Assembly: GCA_028873965.1 (NCBI GenBank)
Contig: JAPPMU010000039.1
Span: forward strand, 1 to 32,018
Direction of reading: 5' to 3'
Length of the DNA stretch: 32,018 nt
Origin: Chloroflexota bacterium
GTDB taxonomy: Bacteria; Chloroflexota; Dehalococcoidia; Lucifugimonadales; UBA3495
Of the stretch, positions 22,410-30,450 are shown in pieces. Position 1 is the stretch's first letter; each line of letters opens with the position of its first letter. The notes under the pieces were generated by a model, which was not told where the DNA came from, did no database searches, and was given only the letters and a program-made list of their open reading frames with translations. Position numbers and translations under genes: made by a program.

Positions 22410-23507
22410 CTAAGCCCGGTCGCACGAAAAACCGATCATCACCGCCTCCCGTTCCCCCGGCGCATCTTGCGCCTTCGTTACGTCCCGGTCGAAGACGCGG
22501 GCCGGCGAGTTTCCGGCCACGTCCTCCAGGCGCGGTTCGACGAGCAGGTGGTGTTCGCCGGTTTGCCACGGAGCATCCGGCATGAAGCGCCAACTGCACT
22601 CACCCTCGCCGATCTCGGCTACGCCGCTGAGTGCCTGGCCCGCGGCGTCACGGACTAACAGGCAGTGCTGCAGCAACCCGTGGTCCAGCGGCCGGTCGAA
22701 CTCAACCAGCAGCGGGGTTCGAGAGCCGGCGTTCGGGACGGTCAATCGCCAAGCAGTAGGGTCAATGCGCGACCGTAGAGCGGGGCCGATGCTGTAGCTG
22801 CGTCCCGCTCCGGCCCGCAGCGGCTGGCCCGAGGCGTCGCGGAAGGCCGGGTCAATGGCGATGCGGACCGTCGTGCCCTCCATCAGCGGGTAACCGAACT
22901 CCAGGTTGGGCATGAGGCCGCGCTTGATGCGGCCCGGATCCAGCAGCATTGTCAGGCGCATACGCTGGGCGTCCCACAGCTCCGGCTCCGGGGGCAGGAA
23001 GACATCTTCCAATGCTTGCCCGGTGTCCTCGCGACTAACCCGTATTGCGCGGGCCGCCCAGCCCTCGCTCATCGGCGCGGAGAAGTGCACGTACACCCGC
23101 AGCAGGTTCACCGGCAACTCGGCGGCGGTGGGATAGATCGCCACGACCTCGGTGGTGGAAACAGCATCCGGGGATGGCCGCCGGATCTCCCACACCTCCG
23201 CGCCGTCCGCATCGCCGGCCGATCCGACCAACAGGGAATAACTCACCCTGTCGGCAAATGGGAAACGAGGCGCGAACCAGACAGACCCATCCTGAACTAG
23301 GAAGCGGCCAGCCATCGGCAGAGAGACCGATCTGTCGCCGCCCTTGGGCAGTGCCTCGCTAGGATAAACGGCCAGACGCCGGGACAGCGCCCCGGCGTCC
23401 AGCCCGCTCAACTCGCGAAGTTCGGCCTCAGTCCAGCCGCCGATTTTCAGGCAGCCGCGTCCGTCGTGCTGCGCCCACTCCAGTCGCAGGTGGCGACCGT
23501 GGGTCAC
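22410..23507 (-). CDS. Hypothetical protein with bacterial Ig-like (SbsA/Big5-type) repeats
   Basis: A 365-residue protein. The GTG start overlaps the stop of the upstream gene in GTGA, so it is translationally coupled; longer in-frame extensions would lie inside that gene. From about residue 122 it contains Ig-like folds: YPTAAELPVNLLRVYVHFSAPM opens a domain of the kind found in SbsA-like proteins. RLTMLLDPGRIKRGL and the closing LVEPRLEDVAGN are typical of the same group. There is no signal peptide or lipobox at this start, which is odd for a fold usually found outside the cell. The function is unknown; it probably acts with the coupled beta-propeller protein. Confidence 0.72.
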   Translation of the reverse strand: MTHGRHLRLEWAQHDGRGCLKIGGWTEAELRELSGLDAGALSRRLAVYPSEALPKGGDRSVSLPMAGRFLVQDGSVWFAPRFPFADRVSYSLLVGSAGDADGAEVWEIRRPSPDAVSTTEVVAIYPTAAELPVNLLRVYVHFSAPMSEGWAARAIRVSREDTGQALEDVFLPPEPELWDAQRMRLTMLLDPGRIKRGLMPNLEFGYPLMEGTTVRIAIDPAFRDASGQPLRAGAGRSYSIGPALRSRIDPTAWRLTVPNAGSRTPLLVEFDRPLDHGLLQHCLLVRDAAGQALSGVAEIGEGECSWRFMPDAPWQTGEHHLLVEPRLEDVAGNSPARVFDRDVTKAQDAPGEREAVMIGFSCDRA

Positions 23508-24595
23508 AACGTCGCGGTGGCGTAGGTGCGCAGGTGGGAGTGCCCGTCCTCGTCCTGCTGGAGCATCAGCACGCCGTCCCCGTTCAGGTTCGCCATGCGC
23601 TTGACCCCGGGATGGGGCAGCAACTGGCGAGGCACGCCCACGCCCGGCGTGACCGGGTCGGCCGGCGAGGCGTCCAGCGAATCGTCCGGCACCGTCAGCG
23701 GGCCCTGCACGTCGATGTCCTTGCAGGCGATCTTGAACAGCGGGTGCCGGTCGTTGCACACCAGCAGGTACTCGCCGCCGTCGTGCTGGTAGGAGATCAG
23801 GTCAATGGGGTGGTTGTGAGAGCCCAGCTCAGCCACGGTCTTGCCCATGACGTGCTTTTCGGTGTCGAAATCGGCCAGGGTGAACTGCACCACCGGCGTG
23901 CAGGTGTAGCTGGCCAGGATGCTGGTGTTGTCCTGGTAGGGCACGAAGGCGCGGATGGGCGCCGCCGTCTCGTACACCCCGTGGGACACGTGGAATATCT
24001 CCAGCGAGTTGGATCTGGCCTCGCCGTTGAAGGGGAAGGGGATGCGCCGCAGGGTGGAGGTGAACTCCTCGTTGGAGGTTCCGGCCACCAGCAGCAGGCC
24101 ATCCACGTAGGACATGTCGGTCACCGTCACCGTGCGCAGCTGCATCCGCGTGACCAGGCGCGGGTCGTCCGCGTCGGCGGCGTCGGTGATGTCGTACTGG
24201 GAGAAGGCCACGTCCTCCAGCGACACATCGGCGATGGCGCCGTCGCCGGACACCCGGACGATCACCGCGATGGCGTCGTCGCCGCTTCCCCGCATCACGG
24301 AGCAGTACACGTTGCCCGAGGTCGGATGCGCCACGATGTCCCGTATGGTCACGTCCTCCCGGGAGCATCCCAGGTAGGACGCCAGGGACGCGTCGAAGTT
24401 ATCGATGTCCACCGCCTTGGGCTCGCCGTCACCCGTGTCGCCGACGTCGATGGCGAAAATGGACGCGCCCACGTTGTCGGCAACGAACAGCAATCCCTCC
24501 GGCCCGAAGGCCAGCGGCCCCACCGATTTGACGGCCGGCATGCCCACACTCAGTCCCAGATTTTCCAGACTTGTCGCAGTTCCGAGGTCAACCAT
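23504..24595 (-). CDS. Hypothetical protein, beta-propeller-like
   Basis: A 363-residue protein with no recognised family name. It has repeated short beta-strand patterns of the propeller type (VGPLAFGPEGLLFVADN, DIVAHPTSGNVYCSVMRG, MSYVDGLLLVAGTSNEE, LISYQHDGGEYLLVCND), where GPEGLLFVAD resembles NHL/SMP-30-like blades. There is no signal peptide, so it seems cytoplasmic unless exported by another route. The ATG has AGGAGG at ideal spacing. It heads a two-gene unit with the Ig-like protein (GTGA junction). It is divergent from the Rieske gene. Role unknown. Confidence 0.72.
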   Translation of the reverse strand: MVDLGTATSLENLGLSVGMPAVKSVGPLAFGPEGLLFVADNVGASIFAIDVGDTGDGEPKAVDIDNFDASLASYLGCSREDVTIRDIVAHPTSGNVYCSVMRGSGDDAIAVIVRVSGDGAIADVSLEDVAFSQYDITDAADADDPRLVTRMQLRTVTVTDMSYVDGLLLVAGTSNEEFTSTLRRIPFPFNGEARSNSLEIFHVSHGVYETAAPIRAFVPYQDNTSILASYTCTPVVQFTLADFDTEKHVMGKTVAELGSHNHPIDLISYQHDGGEYLLVCNDRHPLFKIACKDIDVQGPLTVPDDSLDASPADPVTPGVGVPRQLLPHPGVKRMANLNGDGVLMLQQDEDGHSHLRTYATATL

Positions 24596-24662
24596 GATTT
24601 ACCTCCTACGCTTTTCGTATCGCGATTTGCGCCAGTGTAGCATTGAGGCGACGGCGGGGCTA

Positions 24663-24688
24663 CCGCCGGGCCAAAACCGGCGGGGTTT
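24663..24688 (+). terminator. Terminator-like hairpin in the divergent leader before the Rieske gene
   Basis: CCGCCGG (24663-24669) pairs with CCGGCGG (24677-24683) and is followed by GGTTTTG. A TATACT -10-like hexamer (24692-24697) comes right after it. As it precedes the Rieske gene and no gene ends here, it could be an insulator, an attenuator or chance. Confidence 0.35.
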
Positions 24689-24744
24689 TGCTATACTCCG
24701 GCCGGTAAACAGCAACGGCATTTAACCGCCGCGAGGAGGCCGCC

Positions 24745-25113
24745 ATGACTACCGAACGCCGCCGAGGCACCGTTACGCTCCGCCAGGTCAGCGGCTCCGC
24801 CCGATCCAGAAAGGTGCGAGTCGAATTGGGAGAGGAGTCCGCTTTCACCGACCTCCCGGCTCCGGTGAAGGTGGGAGATGCTCGGTACTTCCTGGTGCGC
24901 GGCCGCGACGGCTACAAGCTGCTGTCCACCATCTGCCCCCACCAGGGTGGCGAGATCGAGGACGAGGGCGACGAGGTATTCGTCTGCGACGGCCACGGCT
25001 GGCAGTACGAGAAGGGCGAGGGCACCTGCGTCAACAACCCCAACTTCCGCATGAAGGCGTTTCTGGTCACCCAGCAGGAGGGCCGGCTGGTGGCGCTGGT
25101 TCCGGACGAGTAG
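24745..25113 (+). CDS. Rieske-type [2Fe-2S] ferredoxin
   Basis: A 122-residue soluble protein whose C-terminal 85 residues form a Rieske domain. The ligands are C64-P-H66 and C81-D-G-H84 (motifs CPHQGG and CDGHGWQYE). The first 30 residues are basic and unrelated to the fold. Single-domain Rieske proteins act as electron carriers for oxygenases or in nitrite-reductase small subunits; no oxygenase alpha subunit is adjacent. The ATG has GAGGAGG 6 nt upstream and TATACT about 50 nt upstream. Partner unknown. Confidence 0.88.
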   Translation: MTTERRRGTVTLRQVSGSARSRKVRVELGEESAFTDLPAPVKVGDARYFLVRGRDGYKLLSTICPHQGGEIEDEGDEVFVCDGHGWQYEKGEGTCVNNPNFRMKAFLVTQQEGRLVALVPDE

Positions 25114-25173
25114 TCCGCGCCGACATGCGGCACAGTAGTTGTTTTGAGTTGCTGAGCATCCTGGACAGAAAGA

Positions 25174-25270
25174 CGCCATTCCTGCGGAAGCAGGAATCCA
25201 GAAAACCTCCGAGCCGGCAAACGTGGTTAGAGCACAGATTTCCTGGATACCGGCTTTCGCCGGTATGACG
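25174..25270. repeat. REP-type paired hairpin repeat
   Basis: Two facing hairpins: left gccattcctgcggaagcagg with aatccagaaa (25174-25203), and right tttcctggataccggctttc with gccggtatgacg (25239-25270). It has the same architecture as the cores at 2697-2796 and 7167-7286. No outer TIR or target duplication is visible. Confidence 0.65.
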
Positions 25271-25334
25271 GTTTGGTTTCAAGGGAACGCATCATCTCAC
25301 TGAACGGCAACTCCGTTGCATTGTCCGAATGACT

Positions 25335-25363
25335 GCGGCCCCGGGGCTTTGCGCTCCGGGGCC
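25335..25363. terminator. GC hairpin between convergent genes
   Basis: CGGCCCCGG/CCGGGGCCG (25335-25343 with 25355-25363) lies 31 nt past the stop of the amidohydrolase gene and between two convergent genes. Neither side has a proper T-run, so termination is plausible but weak. Confidence 0.4.
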
Positions 25364-25394
25364 GTTTGCGTGCGTATTGGCGATCCGTGCGGGA

Positions 25395-27071
25395 TCAGCC
25401 CACCATGTCGTAGCTGCGCAGCAGCTTGCCGGGCAACTCGCCTGTGCACTCGTTCTCGACGAACGTGACGACGCCGTTGACCAGGATGTAGCGGATTCCC
25501 GTCGGCTTCTGCACCAGCCGCTTCTCGCCGCCGGGGAAGTCGGTCTCGAACTGCGGCTTGTCGTACAGCAGTCCCAGCTCGTCCATGTTGTAGATCATGA
25601 CATCGGCATAGTCGCCGACGCGCAGTGTGCCGCGCCCCTTCATGTCGGAGAACGCCGCGGGGAGCGCGCTCATCTTCTGGTGCGCCTGCTCCAGGGTCAT
25701 CAGCTCGTTGTCGCGGATCCAGTGGCCCAGGAAGTACACCGGCCACACGCTGTTGACCAGGAACCGGGTGTGGGCGCCGCCGTCCGACACCGAGATGTGG
25801 ACGAAGGGGTTGACCAGCCGCTCGGCGCGGGCGTCATCGCCCTGCCCGCCGGCCGGATGGGCGAACTCGGTTTCCAGGTCCTCGTCCAGCGCGATGTCCA
25901 GGAACACGTCCAGCGGGTGCTTGCCCTCAGCCTCGGCGATGTCGGCGATGGACAGGCCCTCGTACTTGAGGTTCCGCTCCAGCGCCACCTCGACCACCTG
26001 CACCTGCGCCCAGTCGGTGCGCGCGTGGGGCCGCTCGATGACGTCCCGCTTCATGCCCGACCGAATGCCGTCCTCGGACAGCTTGGCGATGCGCTCCTCC
26101 TTGGAGCCCACCAGCGGCTGCACCCAGTTGGGCATGTAGTCGAAGAGGTTGTACTCGGAGAGCTTGAACTCGGCGATGGTCGGCACCGAGCCCTGCTGCG
26201 CCAGCACGGGGAGCCCTTCTTTGCGGACTTCCTCCAGCCAGTCGTAGCCTTCCTCATCGCCCAGCGCGACGTGCAGCGGACGGCCGCTCATGCGCACCAT
26301 TTCCGCCAGCATCTCCCGCTGACCGGGGCGGTCGTCCGAGATGCCGATGGTCCAACCCAGGTGGCCCACGCCGAACTCGCTCATGACCTGGGACAGGGCG
26401 TAGAACTCCTCGGGCGACGCAACGTGGCTGGGCAGCCAGCTGCCGTCCTCGGGCCGGTCCTCCAGGTTCTTGTCCGCGGAGATCCCGAACGCCCCCGCCT
26501 TCATGGAGTCGTACAGGATCTGCTTCATCTGGTTCAGCTCGGCCTCGGTCACGGAGGTCCGCTCGCGCGCCGGTATCATGCCCAGCACGTAGCCCCGCAG
26601 CGGGGAGAAGGGCACCAGCGCGCCGACGTTCACCCCCAGGCCCTGCCGGTCCAGGCTGTCCATGTATTCGGGGAAGGTTTCCCAGTCCCAGCGCATCCCC
26701 AGCCGCATGGACTCCAGCGGGATGGCCTCGATGCGGTTCATCATGCGCATGTTCAGGTCCCGGTCCTCGGGCCGAGTCGGCGCGAAGCCGAAGCCGCACT
26801 GCCCCACGGTCAGGGAGGTCACGCCGAACCATCCCGACAGCGACGCGTAGGGGTCCCAGTTCAGCTGCGCGTCGTAGTGGGTGTGCAGGTCCACCGCGCC
26901 GGGCGCCACGATGCACCCGCTGGCGTCCAGCTCCCTGGCGCCGGCCGAGTTGATGCGTCCGCTGATCATGGTCACCCGCCCGTCCTTGATGCCCACGTCG
27001 GCGCGGACGCGGGGCAGGCCGGTGCCGTCGATTACGGTTCCACCGCGAATTACCAAGTCAAATTCCGGCAT
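25395..27071 (-). CDS. D-aminoacylase/N-acyl-D-amino-acid deacylase family amidohydrolase
   Basis: A 558-residue amidohydrolase-superfamily enzyme. It starts with the LVIRGGTVIDGTG strand pair and then DLHTHYDAQLNWDP with metal ligands H63 and H65. Cys92 in VGQCGFGFAP matches the zinc-binding Cys of D-aminoacylases. The core continues with SDGGAHT and ends with KGRGTLRVGDYADVMIYN and an LVNGVVTFVENECTG cap. It removes acyl groups from N-acyl-D-amino acids or related amides; the exact substrate is unknown. The ATG at 27071 has GGAGGTG 7 nt upstream, so the earlier in-frame start is rejected. A good promoter lies 80 nt upstream. Confidence 0.9.
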   Translation of the reverse strand: MPEFDLVIRGGTVIDGTGLPRVRADVGIKDGRVTMISGRINSAGARELDASGCIVAPGAVDLHTHYDAQLNWDPYASLSGWFGVTSLTVGQCGFGFAPTRPEDRDLNMRMMNRIEAIPLESMRLGMRWDWETFPEYMDSLDRQGLGVNVGALVPFSPLRGYVLGMIPARERTSVTEAELNQMKQILYDSMKAGAFGISADKNLEDRPEDGSWLPSHVASPEEFYALSQVMSEFGVGHLGWTIGISDDRPGQREMLAEMVRMSGRPLHVALGDEEGYDWLEEVRKEGLPVLAQQGSVPTIAEFKLSEYNLFDYMPNWVQPLVGSKEERIAKLSEDGIRSGMKRDVIERPHARTDWAQVQVVEVALERNLKYEGLSIADIAEAEGKHPLDVFLDIALDEDLETEFAHPAGGQGDDARAERLVNPFVHISVSDGGAHTRFLVNSVWPVYFLGHWIRDNELMTLEQAHQKMSALPAAFSDMKGRGTLRVGDYADVMIYNMDELGLLYDKPQFETDFPGGEKRLVQKPTGIRYILVNGVVTFVENECTGELPGKLLRSYDMVG

Positions 27072-27147
27072 AGGGTCACCTCCCAAAAGCGGCGTGTTGC
27101 GATTTCGTCTGCTCTGCCTGACGACATGAGCGCATCTAAGTGGCCGC

Positions 27148-27176
27148 AGTGTAAGTCCGCATTATTTGTGTGTCAA
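27148..27176 (-). promoter_or_regulatory. Promoter of the amidohydrolase gene
   Basis: On the minus strand TTGACA (27176-27171), 17 bp and TACACT (27153-27148), with a leader of about 70 nt. In the rest of the gap (27177-27402) I see no gene or strong terminator. Confidence 0.7.
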
Positions 27177-27402
27177 TTTTGCGACGGATATCGTAATCAC
27201 GACGCCAATCGTCGCACACATCCCGCTGGCCGGCGGGGTGCGTGGGTTGGGCGAACCGGAGACGTGCCGGCAGCTTTATGGCGCATCGCGTGGAGCAAGC
27301 ACGTGCCGACAGGACGTCCTGCATCGCAACGCCGTTCCACCGCGAAGTGGGGAGGAAGATTTAGGTTGTGTCCATTTGCCGGCCCTCGGCAACGCCCCTT
27401 GC

Positions 27403-28956
27403 TCATGCGTTCACAATTTCACCAAAAAAATCATTTATGTAGTCAGGGACGCAGTCGTTCTCTTCAACATATCCAATCGCGTGCTCGACAGCAGAGTTTC
27501 CAAGTCTTTCAAATGCGGCTTCGCTGGGCACCAGAGCATGGTTCAAGTCATTCGGCTCAAATTTGTCCAGAGCGTCGCCGTATTTACGCATCGACAACGC
27601 CATTACGCTCCTGCCGGGCCGGGACGCAAAGTACAGAAATAGATGGTCCAAATAGTGCTGGCCGTTCATATTAGGATGGAAGCCGTGAAAACACGACAGG
27701 TTGACCGCGTCGCTCCGGTTGCGTATGACTTTGTAGCCACCTCTTGAAAAAACCCCCATCAGTATTGGGGCCGGGTTTCTGAATTCGGTTTTATACCATG
27801 GTGTGCGATTCTTTGTCAGAAAGCGCTTGTGATAACCGCTGGCTTCGCCAATCTTGATGTACCTCTCTGCTCCTGATGAGTGATTGGCACCTACTGAAAA
27901 CAACAGCACGGGAGCGTCATCGCGCAACAGATGTTCATAATCCGTCGAAGAAAAGACCGTTCGCTTCACTTGGGCGCTTCGGGTCAAGCATGGCACATAT
28001 TCGGAATTGTCGAGCTGAGCCGCCCTTGCGGTGGTCCGGCTCAAGACAAAGAACTTGTTCGCTCCAGTGGCAATACCTCTGGTGAAACGTCCATAGTTGT
28101 CGAGTAGGATCAAACTGCCGGTGTCTAATGGGCCGCTGTTCGCCGCACAATATTGCAGCCACTTGGAACCGGGCGACAGTTCTGCCGCCGGCACCCGTGC
28201 AACCGGCTCGCTCTCAAAGAGCGTCGGTAGGGCATCGATCGTGTTGACGGAATAAAAACTTACCGTCCGATGGTGTACTGCGGCGTCGTACAGCACAATC
28301 CCTACCGACGTTATAGCGTCAGGGAAAATCTCTTTTTCGCAGTCCAATTTGATTATCGCTGCCAGGTGCCCGCCTTCGATCAGCTTCGATTTGACCAATT
28401 TTCCGTAGCCTGTGTTCAGGAACTCCAACGGCATGATGTAAGCCAAACGTCCCTTCCCATCCAATTCTGAAAGAGACTTCAGCAAGAAGGCTGATGCGGT
28501 ATTGGTGTAGCCGGAAAGTCGCAAGCCCGCGTTTTTGGCGAAAGCAGCGAACACAGCATCACGGTTAAGGAATTTCTGAAACCGCATATACGGAGGATTG
28601 CAGACGATGTTCGTATGTTTTTTCCCCCATGACAACAAATAGTCTTCCCTCGCAATGAAAGTAGCATGATGGCCCGTCGACTTTTCCCAATAGTCTAGGA
28701 CCATTGGGTCGACTTCGCTTGCGGTAAAGCTGGCGTAATCTTTGTCGGCAGCTGAGGTATAGAAAGCACCCAACCCGAATCCAGGGTCATAGAGAGACCG
28801 GTAGCCTGACCCCAAGGCCCAGTCCACCATAAATTTAGCGACGCCCTGATGGGTAAAGTATTGACCAAACCGTTTCCGATGATCCTCTCCGACTTCGGCC
28901 AAATAGCGATGGCTATCCGGCGTTGGCGATTTCGTCCAGAAAAACGGATTGGTCAA
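27403..28956 (-). CDS. Type II N6-adenine DNA methyltransferase
   Basis: A 517-residue modification enzyme. RFGQYFTHQGVAKFMV (29-44) is the opening typical of Eco57I/type I-like adenine methylases. The SAM-binding motif I is DPGFGLGAF (57-65) and the catalytic motif IV is NPPY (120-123). The C-terminal half (after about 270) is a target-recognition region without obvious motifs. The enzyme transfers a methyl group to adenine in the sequence cut by the partner nuclease. The start is a TTG with GGAGG about 11 nt upstream, and it overlaps the nuclease gene by 44 nt. A+T content is higher than in housekeeping genes here, suggesting acquisition. Confidence 0.88.
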   Translation of the reverse strand: MTNPFFWTKSPTPDSHRYLAEVGEDHRKRFGQYFTHQGVAKFMVDWALGSGYRSLYDPGFGLGAFYTSAADKDYASFTASEVDPMVLDYWEKSTGHHATFIAREDYLLSWGKKHTNIVCNPPYMRFQKFLNRDAVFAAFAKNAGLRLSGYTNTASAFLLKSLSELDGKGRLAYIMPLEFLNTGYGKLVKSKLIEGGHLAAIIKLDCEKEIFPDAITSVGIVLYDAAVHHRTVSFYSVNTIDALPTLFESEPVARVPAAELSPGSKWLQYCAANSGPLDTGSLILLDNYGRFTRGIATGANKFFVLSRTTARAAQLDNSEYVPCLTRSAQVKRTVFSSTDYEHLLRDDAPVLLFSVGANHSSGAERYIKIGEASGYHKRFLTKNRTPWYKTEFRNPAPILMGVFSRGGYKVIRNRSDAVNLSCFHGFHPNMNGQHYLDHLFLYFASRPGRSVMALSMRKYGDALDKFEPNDLNHALVPSEAAFERLGNSAVEHAIGYVEENDCVPDYINDFFGEIVNA

Positions 28957-29986
28957 GATAACCTTTTCCTCCTTGAAACGTGACGTAAAACAGCAGACGA
29001 CCTCGCTCCAGTTCTTTCATTGCAGACCTGTGTTGAGGCAGGTCGATACGCCCCAAAATTTCCTTTCCAACCTGAACGTCAACTTTAATCGTGGTTTTGC
29101 CCTGGTTCTTCGCATCGCGTTCAACTGAGAACATAGGGCCTTCGTTATCGGGATCAGACACGATTTCCAGGATCTGCCTGAAAGGAATGACATACGCTTT
29201 GTCGAAAAACACCTGCATGTAGTAATGCCGGACTCCAAACGTTTGAATCCAACGATTCACCAAGGCCAAATCTTCCAGCTTCGGAGTGATGCTCAAGTAG
29301 TTTCTCGTTTGCAAAATTTTCATCTGCTCTTTGAGATCTTTGAGCAAATCGGTGAGCTGTCGTAACTCCAGGGATGATGACCAGCTAGGACGCTTAAAGC
29401 TCAGCTCCCTAAACGTCTCGAGCGTGGCATTGCTTACCATGTCGTAGATGTGGGGCCTTCTTTGAGACAATAGCGCAGCATGGGGTTCTTCAAGAAGCCG
29501 GTTACGGATTCGTTCGCACTCTCTTTCAGCATTCTGTGTCCGAGTGTCCATGAACAAAGAATAACGATCGGCCAAAAAACTGCTTGACCTGACTTCAACG
29601 GCTGCTACTGCTCGTTCGACGAATGCAGAGTCTTCCAAATCGTATATGCCGTTTCCAGGGAGTTCCGAACGTTTATAGATCAACAGGTCCGGCTTTTTGC
29701 CGATAGTATTCAATTCCTCCTGATACGCTTCATAGAACTCGCGGAACCCAGGATCACCAGCGGACAGGCTGTCGTCCCTGCCGTACTTTACCGCACGGTA
29801 TTCATCCGAAGATTCGTTGATGGCGGCAAGCGCAATCTGCTCAGCCCAATCTCCCTGCTCTTTGTTGGTGAGAAACTCGGAGTTAGCCAGCGTCGGCATA
29901 CGGCTACCGACCTGCAAGTCAATGTCAATGTCGAACGGCGTCGTTTGGATCAGCCGTAGGATAGTATCTCGATAATTTTCAGGCAT
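28913..29986 (-). CDS. AccI-family type II restriction endonuclease (probable)
   Basis: A 357-residue protein. The N-terminal block NSEFLTNKEQGDWAEQ (35-50), AVKYGRDD (65-72) and FYEAYQEELNTIGKKPDLLIY (84-104) resemble the AccI family as I recall it; the assignment is by memory, not by search. P99-D100 and E131-V-R133 form the PD-(D/E)XK site, with Arg in place of the usual Lys. The family cuts GTMKAC; the specificity here is unproven. The ATG at 29986 fits the family start, while two in-frame ATGs upstream (30016, 30034) lie in or close to the promoter. It overlaps the methylase gene by 44 nt in a nuclease-first operon. Confidence 0.75.
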   Translation of the reverse strand: MPENYRDTILRLIQTTPFDIDIDLQVGSRMPTLANSEFLTNKEQGDWAEQIALAAINESSDEYRAVKYGRDDSLSAGDPGFREFYEAYQEELNTIGKKPDLLIYKRSELPGNGIYDLEDSAFVERAVAAVEVRSSSFLADRYSLFMDTRTQNAERECERIRNRLLEEPHAALLSQRRPHIYDMVSNATLETFRELSFKRPSWSSSLELRQLTDLLKDLKEQMKILQTRNYLSITPKLEDLALVNRWIQTFGVRHYYMQVFFDKAYVIPFRQILEIVSDPDNEGPMFSVERDAKNQGKTTIKVDVQVGKEILGRIDLPQHRSAMKELERGRLLFYVTFQGGKGYLDQSVFLDEIANAG

Positions 29987-30034
29987 ATTTTGGACCCCAC
30001 GCCGGTGCCTCGGCATTGAAACCACGGTCACCAT

Positions 30035-30040
30035 ATTATA
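30035..30040 (-). promoter_or_regulatory. -10 element upstream of the restriction operon
   Basis: A perfect TATAAT (30040-30035, minus strand) lies about 50 bp before the chosen nuclease start. No good -35 is found at 16-18 bp; TTGGTC lies 20 bp away. Predicted transcription would start near 30028. Confidence 0.5.
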
Positions 30041-30205
30041 ACCGCAGTCCACTACCTTTTGACCAATTGAACCTCCAATACCACCGAAACCGTGCTGGAC
30101 TGGCGACGCAGAAAGAAATACGAGGGGAGAGAATGTCGTTGGTGCGCGCGTTGAGCGTTAGCTGGTGGCGTACGACCGGGGTAGGTCTGGATGCCGTGTG
30201 GTGTA

Positions 30206-30415
30206 CCGCCGGCCGACGTGGTGGAGATCGTCGATGCCTACTCCCGTTGGCTGTCCACCAGCCACGTCCCCAAGCTGTTCGTCAACGCCAACCCCGGCAC
30301 CATCCTGACCGGAGCCCAGCGCGAGGTGACGGTTCCGGGCTACCACTTCATCCAGGAAGACTCCCCTGTCGAGATCGGGCAGGCCATCGCGGAGTGGCTC
30401 GCCTCGCTGGGTTAG
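30206..30415 (+). pseudogene. Haloalkane dehalogenase, 3' remnant with an internal deletion
   Basis: A plus-strand frame encodes PPADVVEIVDAYSRWLSTS, then VPKLFVNANPGTILTGAQRE, VTVPGYHFIQEDSPVEIG and QAIAEWLASLG, closely resembling the C-terminus of DhaA/LinB-type haloalkane dehalogenases. That region includes the catalytic histidine in the HFIQEDSP segment. The part that normally joins the last two strands (about ten residues around FCRxWPNQT) is missing, and the nucleophile-containing N-terminal two thirds are absent. An in-frame TAG lies at 30182-30184 just upstream. It is therefore a dead fragment left beside the restriction-modification genes. The rest of 30050-30205 shows nothing I can name. 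Confidence 0.78.
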
Positions 30416-30450
30416 CGATGCCGCCGGAAACCGGCTTGTCAGGCTCCCTG

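Noticed and set aside
25329..27674. 781-codon plus-strand frame across the amidohydrolase gene
   Set aside because: Antisense shadow continuing into non-coding DNA; no domain recognised.
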